Positions 1 to 9,411 of a stretch of DNA of 64,000 nucleotides are shown here, one piece after another. Origin of the DNA: Casuarina equisetifolia (lineage: Eukaryota; Streptophyta; Magnoliopsida; Fagales; Casuarinaceae); NCBI GenBank assembly GCA_028551475.1, contig CM052356.1, positions 28,795,884 to 28,859,883 of the forward strand, read 5' to 3'. A program made the position numbers and the translations under genes. Within the stretch, counting starts at the first letter, position 1, and each line of letters opens with the position of its first letter. Below the pieces are notes generated by a model, which was given only the letters and a program-made list of their open reading frames with translations, was not told the origin of the DNA and ran no database searches.

Positions 1-14
1 GATTTGGGGACAAT

Positions 15-1175
15 TCATTCCTCATTTGGAGGACAAAGTACGGCCATATGAAGTTTAGATGTACCTGCTCGAGAAAGCACCCAATTGTCGTCATTGGCGA
101 CCGTAAAGATATTGTAACCAAGCAGCTTCTTCTCCTTCACATAAGCAATCTTTGTTCTGATAGTCTCCACATCATCGAAATTAATCCAAGTCGATCCAAT
201 AATGCAATAATTCACAACGTATGTAGAATTGAATATCGTTCTAGCACCATAACTTCGAATATACCTCTTGATGTATGAGTAACTCATGCTTCCATCTTCT
301 GTCTCGGCCTTGCCTGACGATGGTGCACCAATTGCGTTTTCTTTGGGATTCACGAGAGCCCAAGCGTAGCCATGGTAAGGCAAACCCAAAACCAGCTTAT
401 TTGCGGGAAATCCTTTAGCCAACCACTCTCTTATACCATAATCAGTATTAACATTGCTTGAAGGATCATATAAAGCAGCATGAGCATGTGTGAAGTTCTC
501 CCTTGAAGGCAGATGATAGTCATATGCCACAATATGAGCCCAGTCCATGTTTCTCTGTATGGATTCAATAGGGTAACTCCCAAATTCAAAAGTCGGTAAG
601 TAGCGAAGGGCCATCGTCAGTATCAATGGTGCCTGGCTCGAGTTTCTTGACTCAGAATTCACTTCACCTCGCCATTCATCCAACAGAATCCCCAAGTTGG
701 TCATGTCCGAGGCTGCGCTAGGCCAAAGCCAGAACAGGTCTATGCCTTGAAACCCATATTTCCTTGCTGTTTTAATTGAGGATTCAATGAAAGACTTCCT
801 GAAAGAAGATTGGTTGAGCATTGAAGACAACACTGAAGTGTTAGCTTTCTCACCTAAGATGGCTTGAGCCGTTACCGCTTGTCCATTCCATACAGATAGA
901 ATTGTGACGATCGAGGGGTTCTTGCGTTTGACAACATCGGTGAAGCTGGAGAAGTATTGTTCGTCAGCTGAGGGGAATGAAAGATGGTAGGTGGAGGAGT
1001 TGACATTGGCAAAACCACATATAAGGTGTGTAAACAAGGCAGAATTTATGTCAGGACTGGGGGATTCGCTACTAGCATACCAGTAACCGGCTTTAATAGA
1101 ACTTTGAGAATCAGAACAGTAAAAATGAAAAGAAAGAATTATCAAGAAGAGGAGGATGATATTCTTGGATGCCAT
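15..1175 (-). CDS. GH18 chitinase-like exon, catalytically dead, probably exon 1 of a receptor kinase cut by the window edge
   Basis: The 386-codon open frame starts with a hydrophobic signal peptide (about residues 1-23, ending near CSDSQS). A full plant class V GH18 domain follows, with YWYASS near the N-terminus, the inner-barrel strand MDWAHIVAYDYH and a late GLPYHGYAW motif. The catalytic segment that should read DLDWEYP reads DLFWLWP, so both the middle Asp and the acid/base Glu are missing and chitin hydrolysis is not expected. The usual SIGGG is also altered, to SVWNG. Several NxS/T sites suggest glycosylation in the secretory pathway. After ...LSRAG the DNA has a splice donor (GCAG|GTACAT) at the same position and phase as exon 1 of the intact receptor kinase at 10560-13995. 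The last 15 or so codons may therefore be intron read-through, with transmembrane and kinase exons left of position 1. Alternatively the gene ends at the TGA at 15-17 as a secreted chitinase-like lectin. Confidence 0.8.
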   Translation of the reverse strand: MASKNIILLFLIILSFHFYCSDSQSSIKAGYWYASSESPSPDINSALFTHLICGFANVNSSTYHLSFPSADEQYFSSFTDVVKRKNPSIVTILSVWNGQAVTAQAILGEKANTSVLSSMLNQSSFRKSFIESSIKTARKYGFQGIDLFWLWPSAASDMTNLGILLDEWRGEVNSESRNSSQAPLILTMALRYLPTFEFGSYPIESIQRNMDWAHIVAYDYHLPSRENFTHAHAALYDPSSNVNTDYGIREWLAKGFPANKLVLGLPYHGYAWALVNPKENAIGAPSSGKAETEDGSMSYSYIKRYIRSYGARTIFNSTYVVNYCIIGSTWINFDDVETIRTKIAYVKEKKLLGYNIFTVANDDNWVLSRAGTSKLHMAVLCPPNEE

Positions 1176-1641
1176 GGAAAGGACGTTAGTTACTCAATAT
1201 GTTCTCCCACGGTTCATAATATCTACTTTACGCAGAGGCTCCGCGGTTTCTGCCATAAACCACCGAGAAATGAATCTTGGATGATATTCGTGGATTGCAT
1301 AGAAACAACGCTACCAACTGAATACGCCTTACCAGAGTTTTCAAATAGTTACTTCCCGCGAAGGCTCTACGATTTCCGCTATGAACTGCTGAGAGCAGCA
1401 TCTTGGAAACTTGTGGACATTGATTAGAATTTGATGTAAAGGAAGAAAGAAGGGGAAGACCAAGTCAATTTCCTTTTTGTTTTACTCTCGTAAAGGTCAA
1501 AAGATATCCGCGTATGTGTGTAGAGTCGCCGTGGTTGTGATAAAGAAAGGAAATACGTGGCCTAGGCGCTTGAAACCACACAAATCCACTGGTTGAGGGA
1601 GACTCCATTTCACCTGCTGCTCTCCTCGCGTCCGTGACATC
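1176..1641. other. 5' flank of the GH18 gene at 15-1175
   Basis: No supported gene lies here. The stretch is upstream of the minus-strand GH18 start codon and should hold its promoter and 5' leader. The plus-strand frame at 984-1427 is mostly antisense to the GH18 exon and has no recognisable domain. Confidence 0.4.
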
Positions 1642-1869
1642 TTATAAATGCCTTAACACCTGGCCTGGATTTTTGTTGGTTGATCTTAGAGTTAGATGGG
1701 TTTGGCGCCAAGTGGAGGAATTTTTTTCTTTGGGGTAGCCTGATAAAAGAGCCACCTGCATGCATCTTAGGAGTTTATAAGACGGAGATGAGTTTTCAAG
1801 CGATGGATCGAGGAACTCCAGACCTTGTCCCTGTTTCCAAAGCGTTCTAACACGTGAATGATCGCACAA
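1642..1869 (-). pseudogene. Relic of the last exon of a receptor-like kinase
   Basis: The minus-strand reading contains LWKQGQGLEFLDPSLENS followed by KLLRCMQVALL. This is the end of a serine/threonine kinase domain of the S-domain/DUF26 receptor group, and it aligns with [18 protein letters not shown]...[11 protein letters not shown] of the intact receptor at 10560-13995. The following CVQE...RPTM block is missing, replaced by unrelated residues, and no upstream kinase exon is found. It comes from a more distant paralogue than the relic at 2501-2761. Confidence 0.6.
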
Positions 1870-1874
1870 TCAAT

Positions 1875-2400
1875 TTAGGCCTCCTTTTGGTTGTCGTAGA
1901 CAAGTCGGCCCTTGACGTTTCCAGCGAGCTCCTCTGAGTAGGTGGCTTGTCTTTTTTTTGTTTCGCAGAAAGCTTGATTGCCAATCGAGATGTCATTGAC
2001 TACATGGCTAATGTTTTTATGAACCTTGAGGTAAAATTTTCTTGGAAAAGAACAACAAAGTCTGGCATCAAAGATGTTTTGTGCACACTGAAAACTTACT
2101 CTCGGAGTTGTTTTTCGCTGAAAAATCAAACGTACGCGCAAAGATTATTCAGCAAGCATGAACATTTCTGACTCATTGTCCCATGCCCTGTTTCCTAGAA
2201 AATCCATTACATAACTCATTCATTTGCATCCACCATTCAACTAGTTCCACCCTTTTCTTGTTCGGTTTTTGTTTCCCTAATTTTGATCGAGGGAAGAGCT
2301 TTAGCTCCTGGAGGGGATATACAACTTCATTGGCGACCAGTAGGATAAAGCCCTCCTTCCTTTCTTGAGATGCCATGAGACCCTACGTACATACAGAAGA
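1875..2400. other. Stretch with two short unrecognised minus-strand frames
   Basis: Minus-strand frames at 1875-2141 (88 codons) and 2173-2376 (67 codons) sit between the two kinase relics. I recognise no domain in either. They could be fragments of a decayed gene or chance frames, and nothing supports calling them genes. Confidence 0.25.
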
Positions 2401-2500
2401 CACATAGAGACATCTTAAAGCCAAACAATCACAAAAGTTACACCCATTGCAAGAGAAATTATAGGTTTACGCATATATAGGTTTCGGGAGGCCTCGACGT

Positions 2501-2761
2501 TCATCGTGATACCAGTTCAGAGATTGTTACATCGTTAATCGATGGATCCCCTTGCGGTGTAGCTTTATTTTCCTCTACTTCATCTATCTTCCTTGAAAAT
2601 GCTGGCTTTTTTGGAATTTCTAGAGCTGCGGTTTCATTTTTTAGCATTGACGAAACTTCCAGCATAGATGGTCTATCGTTTGCGCCTTCCTGGATGAACG
2701 TGTCATCCAAAGATGGATCCATAAATTCCACGCCTTTGCCTTCTTTCCATAGCTCATATGC
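2501..2761 (-). pseudogene. Last kinase exon of a GH18 receptor kinase, with internal deletion
   Basis: A splice acceptor (TTTCAG|GCATATG) and an exon running to the stop are preserved and are very close to the last exon of the intact receptor (10560-10862). Shared blocks include [27 protein letters not shown] and PKKPAFSRK. The relic encodes 86 residues instead of 100: an in-frame 42-base loss removes the helix with [15 protein letters not shown], which is needed for kinase folding. No other exons of this copy follow upstream, because homology breaks off near 2790 and a repeat begins. It is an orphan exon left by duplication and deletion. Confidence 0.75.
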
Positions 2762-2798
2762 CTGAAATTATAGAACACGCAACAGAGATGCTCTTGAA

Positions 2799-3255
2799 GT
2801 GTTGATTTGGTTAACAAGTATGGGCCCGTCGTCGCTTGTGCTCACTCCCCCATGCAGTTGTTCCGTCCTTTATAATGCACAACTACGCCTCTTCCAAAGC
2901 AAGCCCACACTAGAACTCGAGTTAGAGGGGCACAGCACGCTGCCCGGTAGTTCCTCAGACATCGCTAACCACGCTGGAAGACTTATCTCACACTAGGGCT
3001 TTGGCAGTTGCTCAACACACCCTACAGACCACGCTAGAGATGATGGAAAGAAGACCAAGAAAGCCAAGCAAGACGATGGCCGACTCACTGACGATATGGC
3101 CACTAAAAAGTCTCACTGCAAATCTCCTAGAGGAGTCGTAGTAAAAACGTATTTGGAAGTGAACGTCTATGTAAAACGTAAAAATGCTCTTGTACTTAGA
3201 GCTTTTTGTAGTACCTATGTAGTACTTTTGTTATTGTGAATATTAAAGTCCTACT
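2799..3255. repeat. Dispersed repeat, copy 1 (pair with 10030-10455)
   Basis: This stretch aligns along most of its length, with gaps, to 10030-10455 in the same orientation. Shared landmarks are ACTCCCCCATGCAGTTG, GTTGCTCAACA, GACTCACTGAC followed by ATATGGCC, GTAGTAAAAA and GTATTTGGAA. Copy 1 carries an extra segment of about 50 bases near 2895-2945. Neither copy keeps a convincing open frame. One copy lies on the 5' side and the other on the 3' side of a homologous kinase exon, so it is probably a mobile or segmentally duplicated piece and not part of the gene. Confidence 0.6.
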
Positions 3256-3600
3256 CAGTTCCGTGGTTCTCCCTCTCTTAATTTTCTTTTAGTACAGAGC
3301 CATGAAAAAATAAGAGAGTGAGGATTCCAAGTGTCAGTGCTTGGAAGAAGAGTAGCATCCCTTTCATTACTCTTCATTCGTTTATTAAACAAGTGCTACA
3401 AAACGTTATATAAAGTCAGCAACCCTACAACTAGATTATATCTTATCCCCCACCAAACAGATCTTAGCTAGCAAATCACGATGCTCAAGACTATTGTACT
3501 GTAGAATATAAATTACAAGCGTGCTCTATAAATTAAACAGGAGCTATAGAAACATTAAATGAAGTCAGCAATCCTACAACTATATTATATCACACGACGT
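3256..3600. other. Intergenic, first part of a repeat cluster
   Basis: There is no gene. The motif 'gtcagcaa.cctacaactagattatatc' occurs near 3415-3445 and again, slightly changed, near 3565-3595, which marks a local duplication. The second copy is also one arm of the inverted repeat listed separately. Confidence 0.4.
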
Positions 3601-3900
3601 ATGTCACACGGATCTTGCAACACATTATCACCATCCACTTTGTGGCTTCGATTCCTCAATCAATAGACCTTACAACAGTGGTGGTAAACTAATCAACTTT
3701 AATATATTCCATCCGAGTTTCTAGTATAAAGAATCTCCAACGATACAATTATATCAACTAGTTTTTTTTTTTTTTCATTAACGTGACAATGTGCTGCAAA
3801 AGGCCACGTGATATACATCGTGATATAATCTAGTTGTGGGTTTGCTAATTTCATTTAATGTTTATGTAGCTCCTGTTTAAAATAGAGAGCATGCGGGTAA
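3509..3900. repeat. Inverted repeat, arms of about 85-95 bases
   Basis: The left arm (about 3509-3603) contains TTAAACAGGAGCTATAG, ACATTAAATGAAGTC and TACAACTATATTATATCAC. Its reverse complement, diverged by perhaps a fifth of positions, lies at about 3815-3900 (GTGATATAATCTAGTTGTG, TTTCATTTAATGT, GCTCCTGTTTAA). The arms are separated by about 210 bases. The layout fits an old foldback or MITE-type element or an inverted duplication. No target-site duplication is obvious. Confidence 0.55.
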
Positions 3901-4330
3901 TTTGCACAATATTACCTCATCAATACAGTGCAATCGAGGGCAAATGCTTAAGAAAAAATGGTTTAGATCTGAAATTCCGTTGCTTTGATTTTTCTGACAT
4001 GTTTCACATGGCTTCTGCAACACATTGTCCTTACTCCGATTCCAAAGTCAACAGACCTTGCAAGGGGCAGTGGTTTCATGGTATAAAAAATCTCCAACCA
4101 AATAATTACATCAATAAATTCCTTTTTAATGTTCACTGTTATTAATTGGAATCACATGTCCATTACCCCACTACTTGTTGGAATAAATATTATTTGCAAG
4201 GGGCAGTGAGTATGCAGATGTATATCACCTTGAGTCTGCAACACATCGTCGTTATCCAAGGTCGACAGCCCCTAATCAATTTTGACCTAGTTCATGTGAA
4301 TCTCGAGTTGCAAAGTAGATAATGTGTGTG
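3600..4330 (+). repeat. Degenerate duplicate(s) of the promoter block of the GH18 gene at 6085
   Basis: Segments here repeat, in order, the sequence of 5490-5910. Matching landmarks are 'tccaaagtcaacagaccttgcaa', 'catggtataaaaaat.tc', 'ggaatcacatg', 'tatatcacct', 'tctgcaacacatcgtc' and 'cagcccctaatcag/aattt'. A third, weaker partial copy occupies 3605-3760. The 84-codon frame at 3891-4145 is within this non-coding repeat and is not a gene. Confidence 0.55.
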
Positions 4331-5489
4331 ATTTTTCGCATAAAGCAAAGAAAACTTGTTAAGATTCCTGGAACCAGTTAATAGAAAGTTATCCCGTTTC
4401 CACATTAGGTTTCATGGTTTCTTTTTTATCTGTCGTCTTATATTCCAAAGTTTTCGTGGTATATGAATAACTTACTTTTATGTATCCTATTTACAAATCT
4501 ACATAGCGATTCAACAATATACGATTTTCAAAACCGGAACTTCTTACCTAACTTTTTCAGAGGCCTCCTCACAATCTCATTCGTTGTTATTTCTTAATGG
4601 AGATATTTTTTTGATGATAGCAAAGAAGTAAGTGTAAGAAAACATTTGATTTATTTAGTCTCTTTGCAAGGTATGTGCGTGCCTAAAGAAAAACAATATT
4701 TGGATTCATTAGCATAATGTTTTCACTCAATAATATTGTACAAAATCAAGGATTCAACATTTTAGGTAAAATTTCGTTAAGCAAGACATTGCATGTGTTA
4801 ACAAAAGGTATTGATGTTTGAATATTGATTAAATATATTTTGTAAAGCAAGCTTTTTCATAATTAAATTGATTGTCTTTTGAGCTTACACTTATTCTTGA
4901 TTTTTTTATTTAAAAAAGAAACATGAATAGTACCTTAATAAGTTTAATTAATAATATCAAAGTTAGACATAATAACTATATCTTATAAAATTACAAAAGA
5001 TAAGACATAAGCCTAAATCCTTACAAAATAGACTTTCCATAATGAGCATTACAATCCAAACAATTGAGACAAACAAAACAAACGAAAAAATTACAAAGGG
5101 CAATATATGGGCTTAACCTTATGGAAACTTATAATTACCTAAATCCAACTAATCTCTTCTAAATGCATTCCAACATGAGTGCAATAATAAACCTAATTGA
5201 ATTACAATATGCATATTCTAGACTTGATGGACAAAATTTGCTAGTTTATCCACACTTATTCTTGATATTGGGTTGATCTCAAAGAGGAATGACTAACTTT
5301 GAAATCATGTGAAAGGCAAGTCCATCTCTCCTTAAAAATCTTTATTAAGTAGAGAGGTTATTCAAGTCTATAAATCACATTAAAAGTGTTTTCTCTCTAA
5401 AAGGTTATTCAAGTTATTATCTAATAATATTCACTTAAAATAAGACTTGAAAAGTGAAGTAAAGCAATTTAAGTTCATTATCAATTCGA
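4331..5489. other. AT-rich intergenic DNA, no gene seen
   Basis: The stretch is strongly AT-rich, with many stops in all frames and no protein-family match that I can recognise. Short homology to the 3' end of the receptor kinase ('ttcagaggcctcctcacaatc') near 4555 is too short to call. Confidence 0.4.
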
Positions 5490-6084
5490 TCCTTCGATCC
5501 AATCGGGGGCAAATTCTTTATCAAAAGATCGCTTGGATTTAAAATTCCAAGCAACTCGGTTATTCCAAAGTCAACAGACCTTGCAACGGGCGCTACTTGG
5601 TGGAAAATAAATCAGTCAACTTCAACGTATCCCATGTGAGTTCATGGTATAAAAAATATCTAATAAATTCTTTTTCGATGCAGATCAAGGGAGGAATCAC
5701 ATGGCCAACCACTTGATGCAATAAATACTAATTCTGGACTAGATCAATTAAACTGGCACGTGTATGCTGACGTATATCACCTGGCATCTGCAGCACATCG
5801 TCATCGTCATCGTCATCGTCCTAAGGGCTGCCTCTGATTCCTCCTCAAACAGCCCCTAATCAGCTTTCATTTGGTCCATGTGAGTTCCGTGCTGCAGAGT
5901 ATCTCAAACCGGATAATTCTATGGAGTCCGGGAAGGAGGGGGGGGGGGGGGGGGGGGGGGGGGTGTGGGTTGTGGGGGTGGGGGAAGGGAAACGAAAGGC
6001 TATATATAGGTGTGCTTGTGCTCAAAGCTCCAAGCCTCATCTCATAGCCTGCAAGCAACAGACCCCTTCTTCCCCTTTCCACCC
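5490..6084 (+). promoter_or_regulatory. Promoter and leader of the GH18-like gene at 6085
   Basis: The block contains the sequence duplicated at 3600-4330, a (CGT/CAT)-type triplet run near 5799-5821, a run of 26 G at 5938-5963 followed by more G-tracts, and a clear TATA box TATATATA at 6001-6008. Transcription starting about 30 bases beyond the TATA box would give a 5' leader of about 50 nt before the ATG at 6085. This supports that ATG as the true start. Confidence 0.65.
5938..5990 (+). repeat. Poly-G run of 26 and adjoining G-tracts
   Basis: An uninterrupted G26 tract (5938-5963) is followed by GGG, GGGGG, GGGGG and GGG blocks up to about 5990, ending just before the TATA box. G-quadruplex formation is likely on the plus strand. 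The exact length may be unreliable in the assembly. Confidence 0.8.
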
Positions 6085-7101
6085 ATGGCACCTGTGAAAG
6101 CTGGATACTGGTTTAACGGCTGTGGAGTCTCGCTCGAGAAACTTCGCACCGCTTATTTCACCCATCTTTACTTTGGCTTTGCGGGCATCGATTTCAAAAA
6201 GAATGAGATCAAAATCTCTAAAGTCGACGAGTATGATATCTCAGTCTTCACCGAGAAGGTCCAGGACAGAAATCCTTCCGTTAAAACCCTTTTATCAATC
6301 GGTGGAGGAACCGCCATGGCAAAATGGCTCGCTGAAATCGCCAAAAGCGACGATGCTCGTAAATCGTTTATACAATCCTCCATTGAAGTAGCCAGGCAGC
6401 ACAACTTCCACGGCCTTGACCTTTACTGGAAGTACCCCAGGACGCAAGAAGACATGAATTACTTCAGCTTGCTCTTAAAAGAATGGCGAAGTGAGATCGG
6501 GAAAAAAGCCACTGGCGGTGACCCCTTACTGCTGACCACAGCGACCTCTTTCCAACCAAAATCTCAGGATTCGGAGTACGATGCCGATGTTTTGAAGCAG
6601 CTGGACTGGATCAACGTCATTGCCTACGACTTTCCTCCTGCTAGCTCAGGCGACCAGACTGAACCGTATGCGACATTAGACGACGCAAACAAAGAATATA
6701 CGGTGGTTAAAAGCCTCAATGCTTGGAAGAAGAAGAATATGCCAGCTGAAAAAATAGTCCTCGGCCTTCCGTTCCATGGCTACAGGAAACTACTAGAAAC
6801 GAATGCAAATGGAGTGTCTGCACCGGCTGATGGATGGGCTAAAGGAGGGGACATACGCAAAGATGGACTCATAAATTACAACGACGTCCGCGATTTCATG
6901 AGCTGTAACGGGATCGAGAAGAGCACTTACGACTCCGCAAATGATACAGAGTATTGCACTGCAGGGACAACTCGGATCAGTTATAATGACAAGGACAGTA
7001 TCACTAAGAGGGTTAAACGTGCCAAGACGGAGGGCTTGAATGGTTACTTCGTTAGCAATGTGGGGGCCGACTCAGAATGGACTCTTTGCGAAGCAGGTTA
7101 G
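6085..7101 (+). CDS. GH18 class V chitinase-like protein, catalytically dead, no signal peptide
   Basis: A 338-residue single-exon GH18 domain begins directly at MAPVKAGYWF with no signal peptide. The frame stays open 75 bases upstream but has no earlier ATG, and the TATA box at 6001 leaves little room for one. SIGGG, DWINVIAYDF and GLPFHGYR are present. The catalytic segment reads DLYWKYP instead of DLDWEYP: Asp to Tyr and the acid/base Glu to Lys. Activity is very unlikely, and a carbohydrate-binding (chitinase-related lectin) role is possible. The protein should be cytosolic unless exported by an unusual route. It ends ...EAG-stop. The stop overlaps a donor-like G|GTTAGT at the position where the related receptor splices, and no kinase exon is seen downstream. 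It lies on the opposite strand to the other GH18 genes. It could also be a recent pseudogene, but the frame is fully intact. Confidence 0.75.
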   Translation: MAPVKAGYWFNGCGVSLEKLRTAYFTHLYFGFAGIDFKKNEIKISKVDEYDISVFTEKVQDRNPSVKTLLSIGGGTAMAKWLAEIAKSDDARKSFIQSSIEVARQHNFHGLDLYWKYPRTQEDMNYFSLLLKEWRSEIGKKATGGDPLLLTTATSFQPKSQDSEYDADVLKQLDWINVIAYDFPPASSGDQTEPYATLDDANKEYTVVKSLNAWKKKNMPAEKIVLGLPFHGYRKLLETNANGVSAPADGWAKGGDIRKDGLINYNDVRDFMSCNGIEKSTYDSANDTEYCTAGTTRISYNDKDSITKRVKRAKTEGLNGYFVSNVGADSEWTLCEAG

Positions 7102-9411
7102 TATGGATTCATTCAACTTTTTTAGCTATAGCAACTTGTGTATTTGTTGCCTAATCTACTAACTCAGTAGTAAGTTACCAAGAATCTCAATCGCAAGGTT
7201 TGAAGTTTAACATCTCATGCATTTGATAACTCGTTAGTTTGGCTTTGTGGCAATAGTTTTCTTTTTTAGGCCATCATACTTTACTCTCCTTTTCGATAAG
7301 TGCATATCTTCGTCGCATGGATTCTCTGAAAGCTTTCGAAACCTCGCTTCTCAATAACGTGAAATTCGTTGTGTTTTGACAGCTTCAAAGGCATGGGAGG
7401 AGTCCGTTGTTGCATTGGGACCAGAAGCTCCCCTCGCCGACAAATGAGGCCAGTCACTGAGTGCACTATTGTTGGTATCGTAACGAGGCCAGTCGCCCAC
7501 GTAGTGGTTTGTGTTATCGTAATAAGGCCGATATTGACATGAGTTGGTTGAAATTTGTAGGTTGCATTTTCAACAATAAGGCTGATGCGAAATACGTTGC
7601 GTATCTTCAGTGTCAAGGCCAATTATCAAATGTCTTCTGTTATTTGTGATGTTTAGATTGTTTTTTTCTCAAACATAACACCGATGATAAGTTATGTAGT
7701 TCATCGTATAGTTTATTGGTTTTATGAAGGCAAATGATCATTCAAATTTACATCAAAATTCCGATCCTACTTCTATCTTGGCAACAATCCCGATGTTAAA
7801 CTTGACCAATTGTAAGCAAAGTGATGTTTTAATATGAATCATCATTTTATTTATGGTCAATGAAATTTCACTATTTGATTTTTCAGTTTTTATATTAAAC
7901 ATCACCAGATGAGACCATGTAGTGCCAGTGCAACTTGCGTAAAAGACACTAGCTTTGAACTTTAAACCCAGATACGGTTTAAGAGGAAACTCCTCAGTTC
8001 GTTGCCAAGCATCTCGTAAAAGCTGCTTTGCTGGTGTTGTGGCCGCTACGTGGTCTAAAATGTCAGCCTGCCATAGTCCGAAGAATAGAAGATGGATCGA
8101 AACAGCGAGCTCAAGTGTGTAGTCGTCTCTGGTGCACGTGTTAATTTGCCCCACGTTTTGTTGTTAGGCTTGGGAAAAAGTAGACTTTGGGTGTTGCTTT
8201 CGAGGAACTGAGAGGATTTATGATGGTTCGAGGCTGCCTTCCAGGTGTCCACCCACAAGGTTGTGTTAGAATGTTCCCCACGTGGTGTTCTCATCTTGCT
8301 TGGTATTTGCTAATACGGTGTTCTAGTATTGTTTCGGAGGGTCATAGAAGTTAACTGATGGATCTAAGTTAATGGTCTCTATGAGAAACACGAGGAACGG
8401 TGAAAAAGGTTCATTCCTACCGAGAAGTCAATTAAAGAGAGTAATTTTTTTTCTCATATATTAAAAATTTAATTCAAGAGTAAAAAGTTATTTTCCCGTA
8501 TAGAGACAATGTTTGGATAAGATTAAAGAAAGGTTGAGTTTTTTTACACTATTAATTGTCCACTTACAATCGATGTGAGCTTCAAGTTTTATTATGGTTA
8601 TCTATCTCCTTCTTACCAAATTTGATTTGCAACTTTGAGAAATGAAAATGTCATCTCTTAAACTTAAGCTTTAACATTATTTTAGAAGATTCAATTTCTT
8701 CTTTAAAACCAAGTTATAAAAGAAAGAAATGCTGTCATATATGAAGAGTATGAGTAAGTGTATCAATAATGTGGAACACCTATAAAATTTTAAGATACTC
8801 CAACCATGGGTAAACACATCCTATATGGACTTAATCCACGAAGGAAGAGGTGCCGTGCCTTATTTGATACCTAGGTTATAATATTATATTAAAAATGTTA
8901 TTTCTTTTCTTAGAATAAGCTTGTAAAGTATATGAATACATTTATGTACAAGAAAAACAATATTGCAATATATTGTCAATGAAAGACATGCACCGAGTTT
9001 CAATAAATGAAATCCTTCTACTCCATTTCTTTGTTTTACGAGAGAAAGCAAAACCTAAAGTTGCGTTTATAGTGACCGTGACTTCTAGTTGCCTAGACTA
9101 TCTAGTTTCATTTGGATGAATGTGTTCGACAAGATGTCTGTAGGAAAAGTTGGTTCAACAGGTCTAAGAGGACTAGCTGCTTCGATATCGATAAAGTCCT
9201 TGATGTTCTCATCTTGTAAAGTTTTCTGTTAGGTAGCTTTGATTTTTGAAGGATTCTACCTTGACAAAGAGCTACTTCATTTATCTTTTCAGTTCTTGAT
9301 TTGGTGAGATATAGTGTTGAGATTGCTCTAACCATTGCCAGTTAGAACCTTTAAGGTAGCTGATCCATAGAAATTGTACAATTTTATTTTCTCAAAATTA
9401 TTTAAGGAGTT
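7102..9411. other. Intergenic, no supported gene
   Basis: The stretch contains a SINE-like segment near 7140-7230 (listed separately) and scattered short frames, none of which matches a domain I know. In particular there are no transmembrane or kinase exons on the plus strand after the GH18-like gene. Confidence 0.45.
7140..7230 (+). repeat. SINE-like, tRNA-promoter-like segment
   Basis: A-box-like CTAACTCAGTAGTAAGTT is followed about 30 bases later by B-box-like AAGGTTTGAAGTTTAACATC. This spacing is typical of tRNA-derived plant SINEs. It is not a functional tRNA, because no cloverleaf is apparent. Confidence 0.4.

Noticed and set aside
984..1427. 147-codon plus-strand frame at the 5' end of the first GH18 exon
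   Set aside because: It overlaps the GH18 exon and its leader on the opposite strand and lacks any domain. Treated as a shadow frame.
1875..2141. 88-codon minus-strand frame between kinase relics
   Set aside because: No homology that I recognise. It may be part of a decayed gene but cannot be supported.
4540..4590. Possible additional 3' end of a receptor kinase ('ttcagaggcctcctcacaatc')
   Set aside because: Only about 20 bases resemble the sequence after the intact gene, with no kinase codons following.
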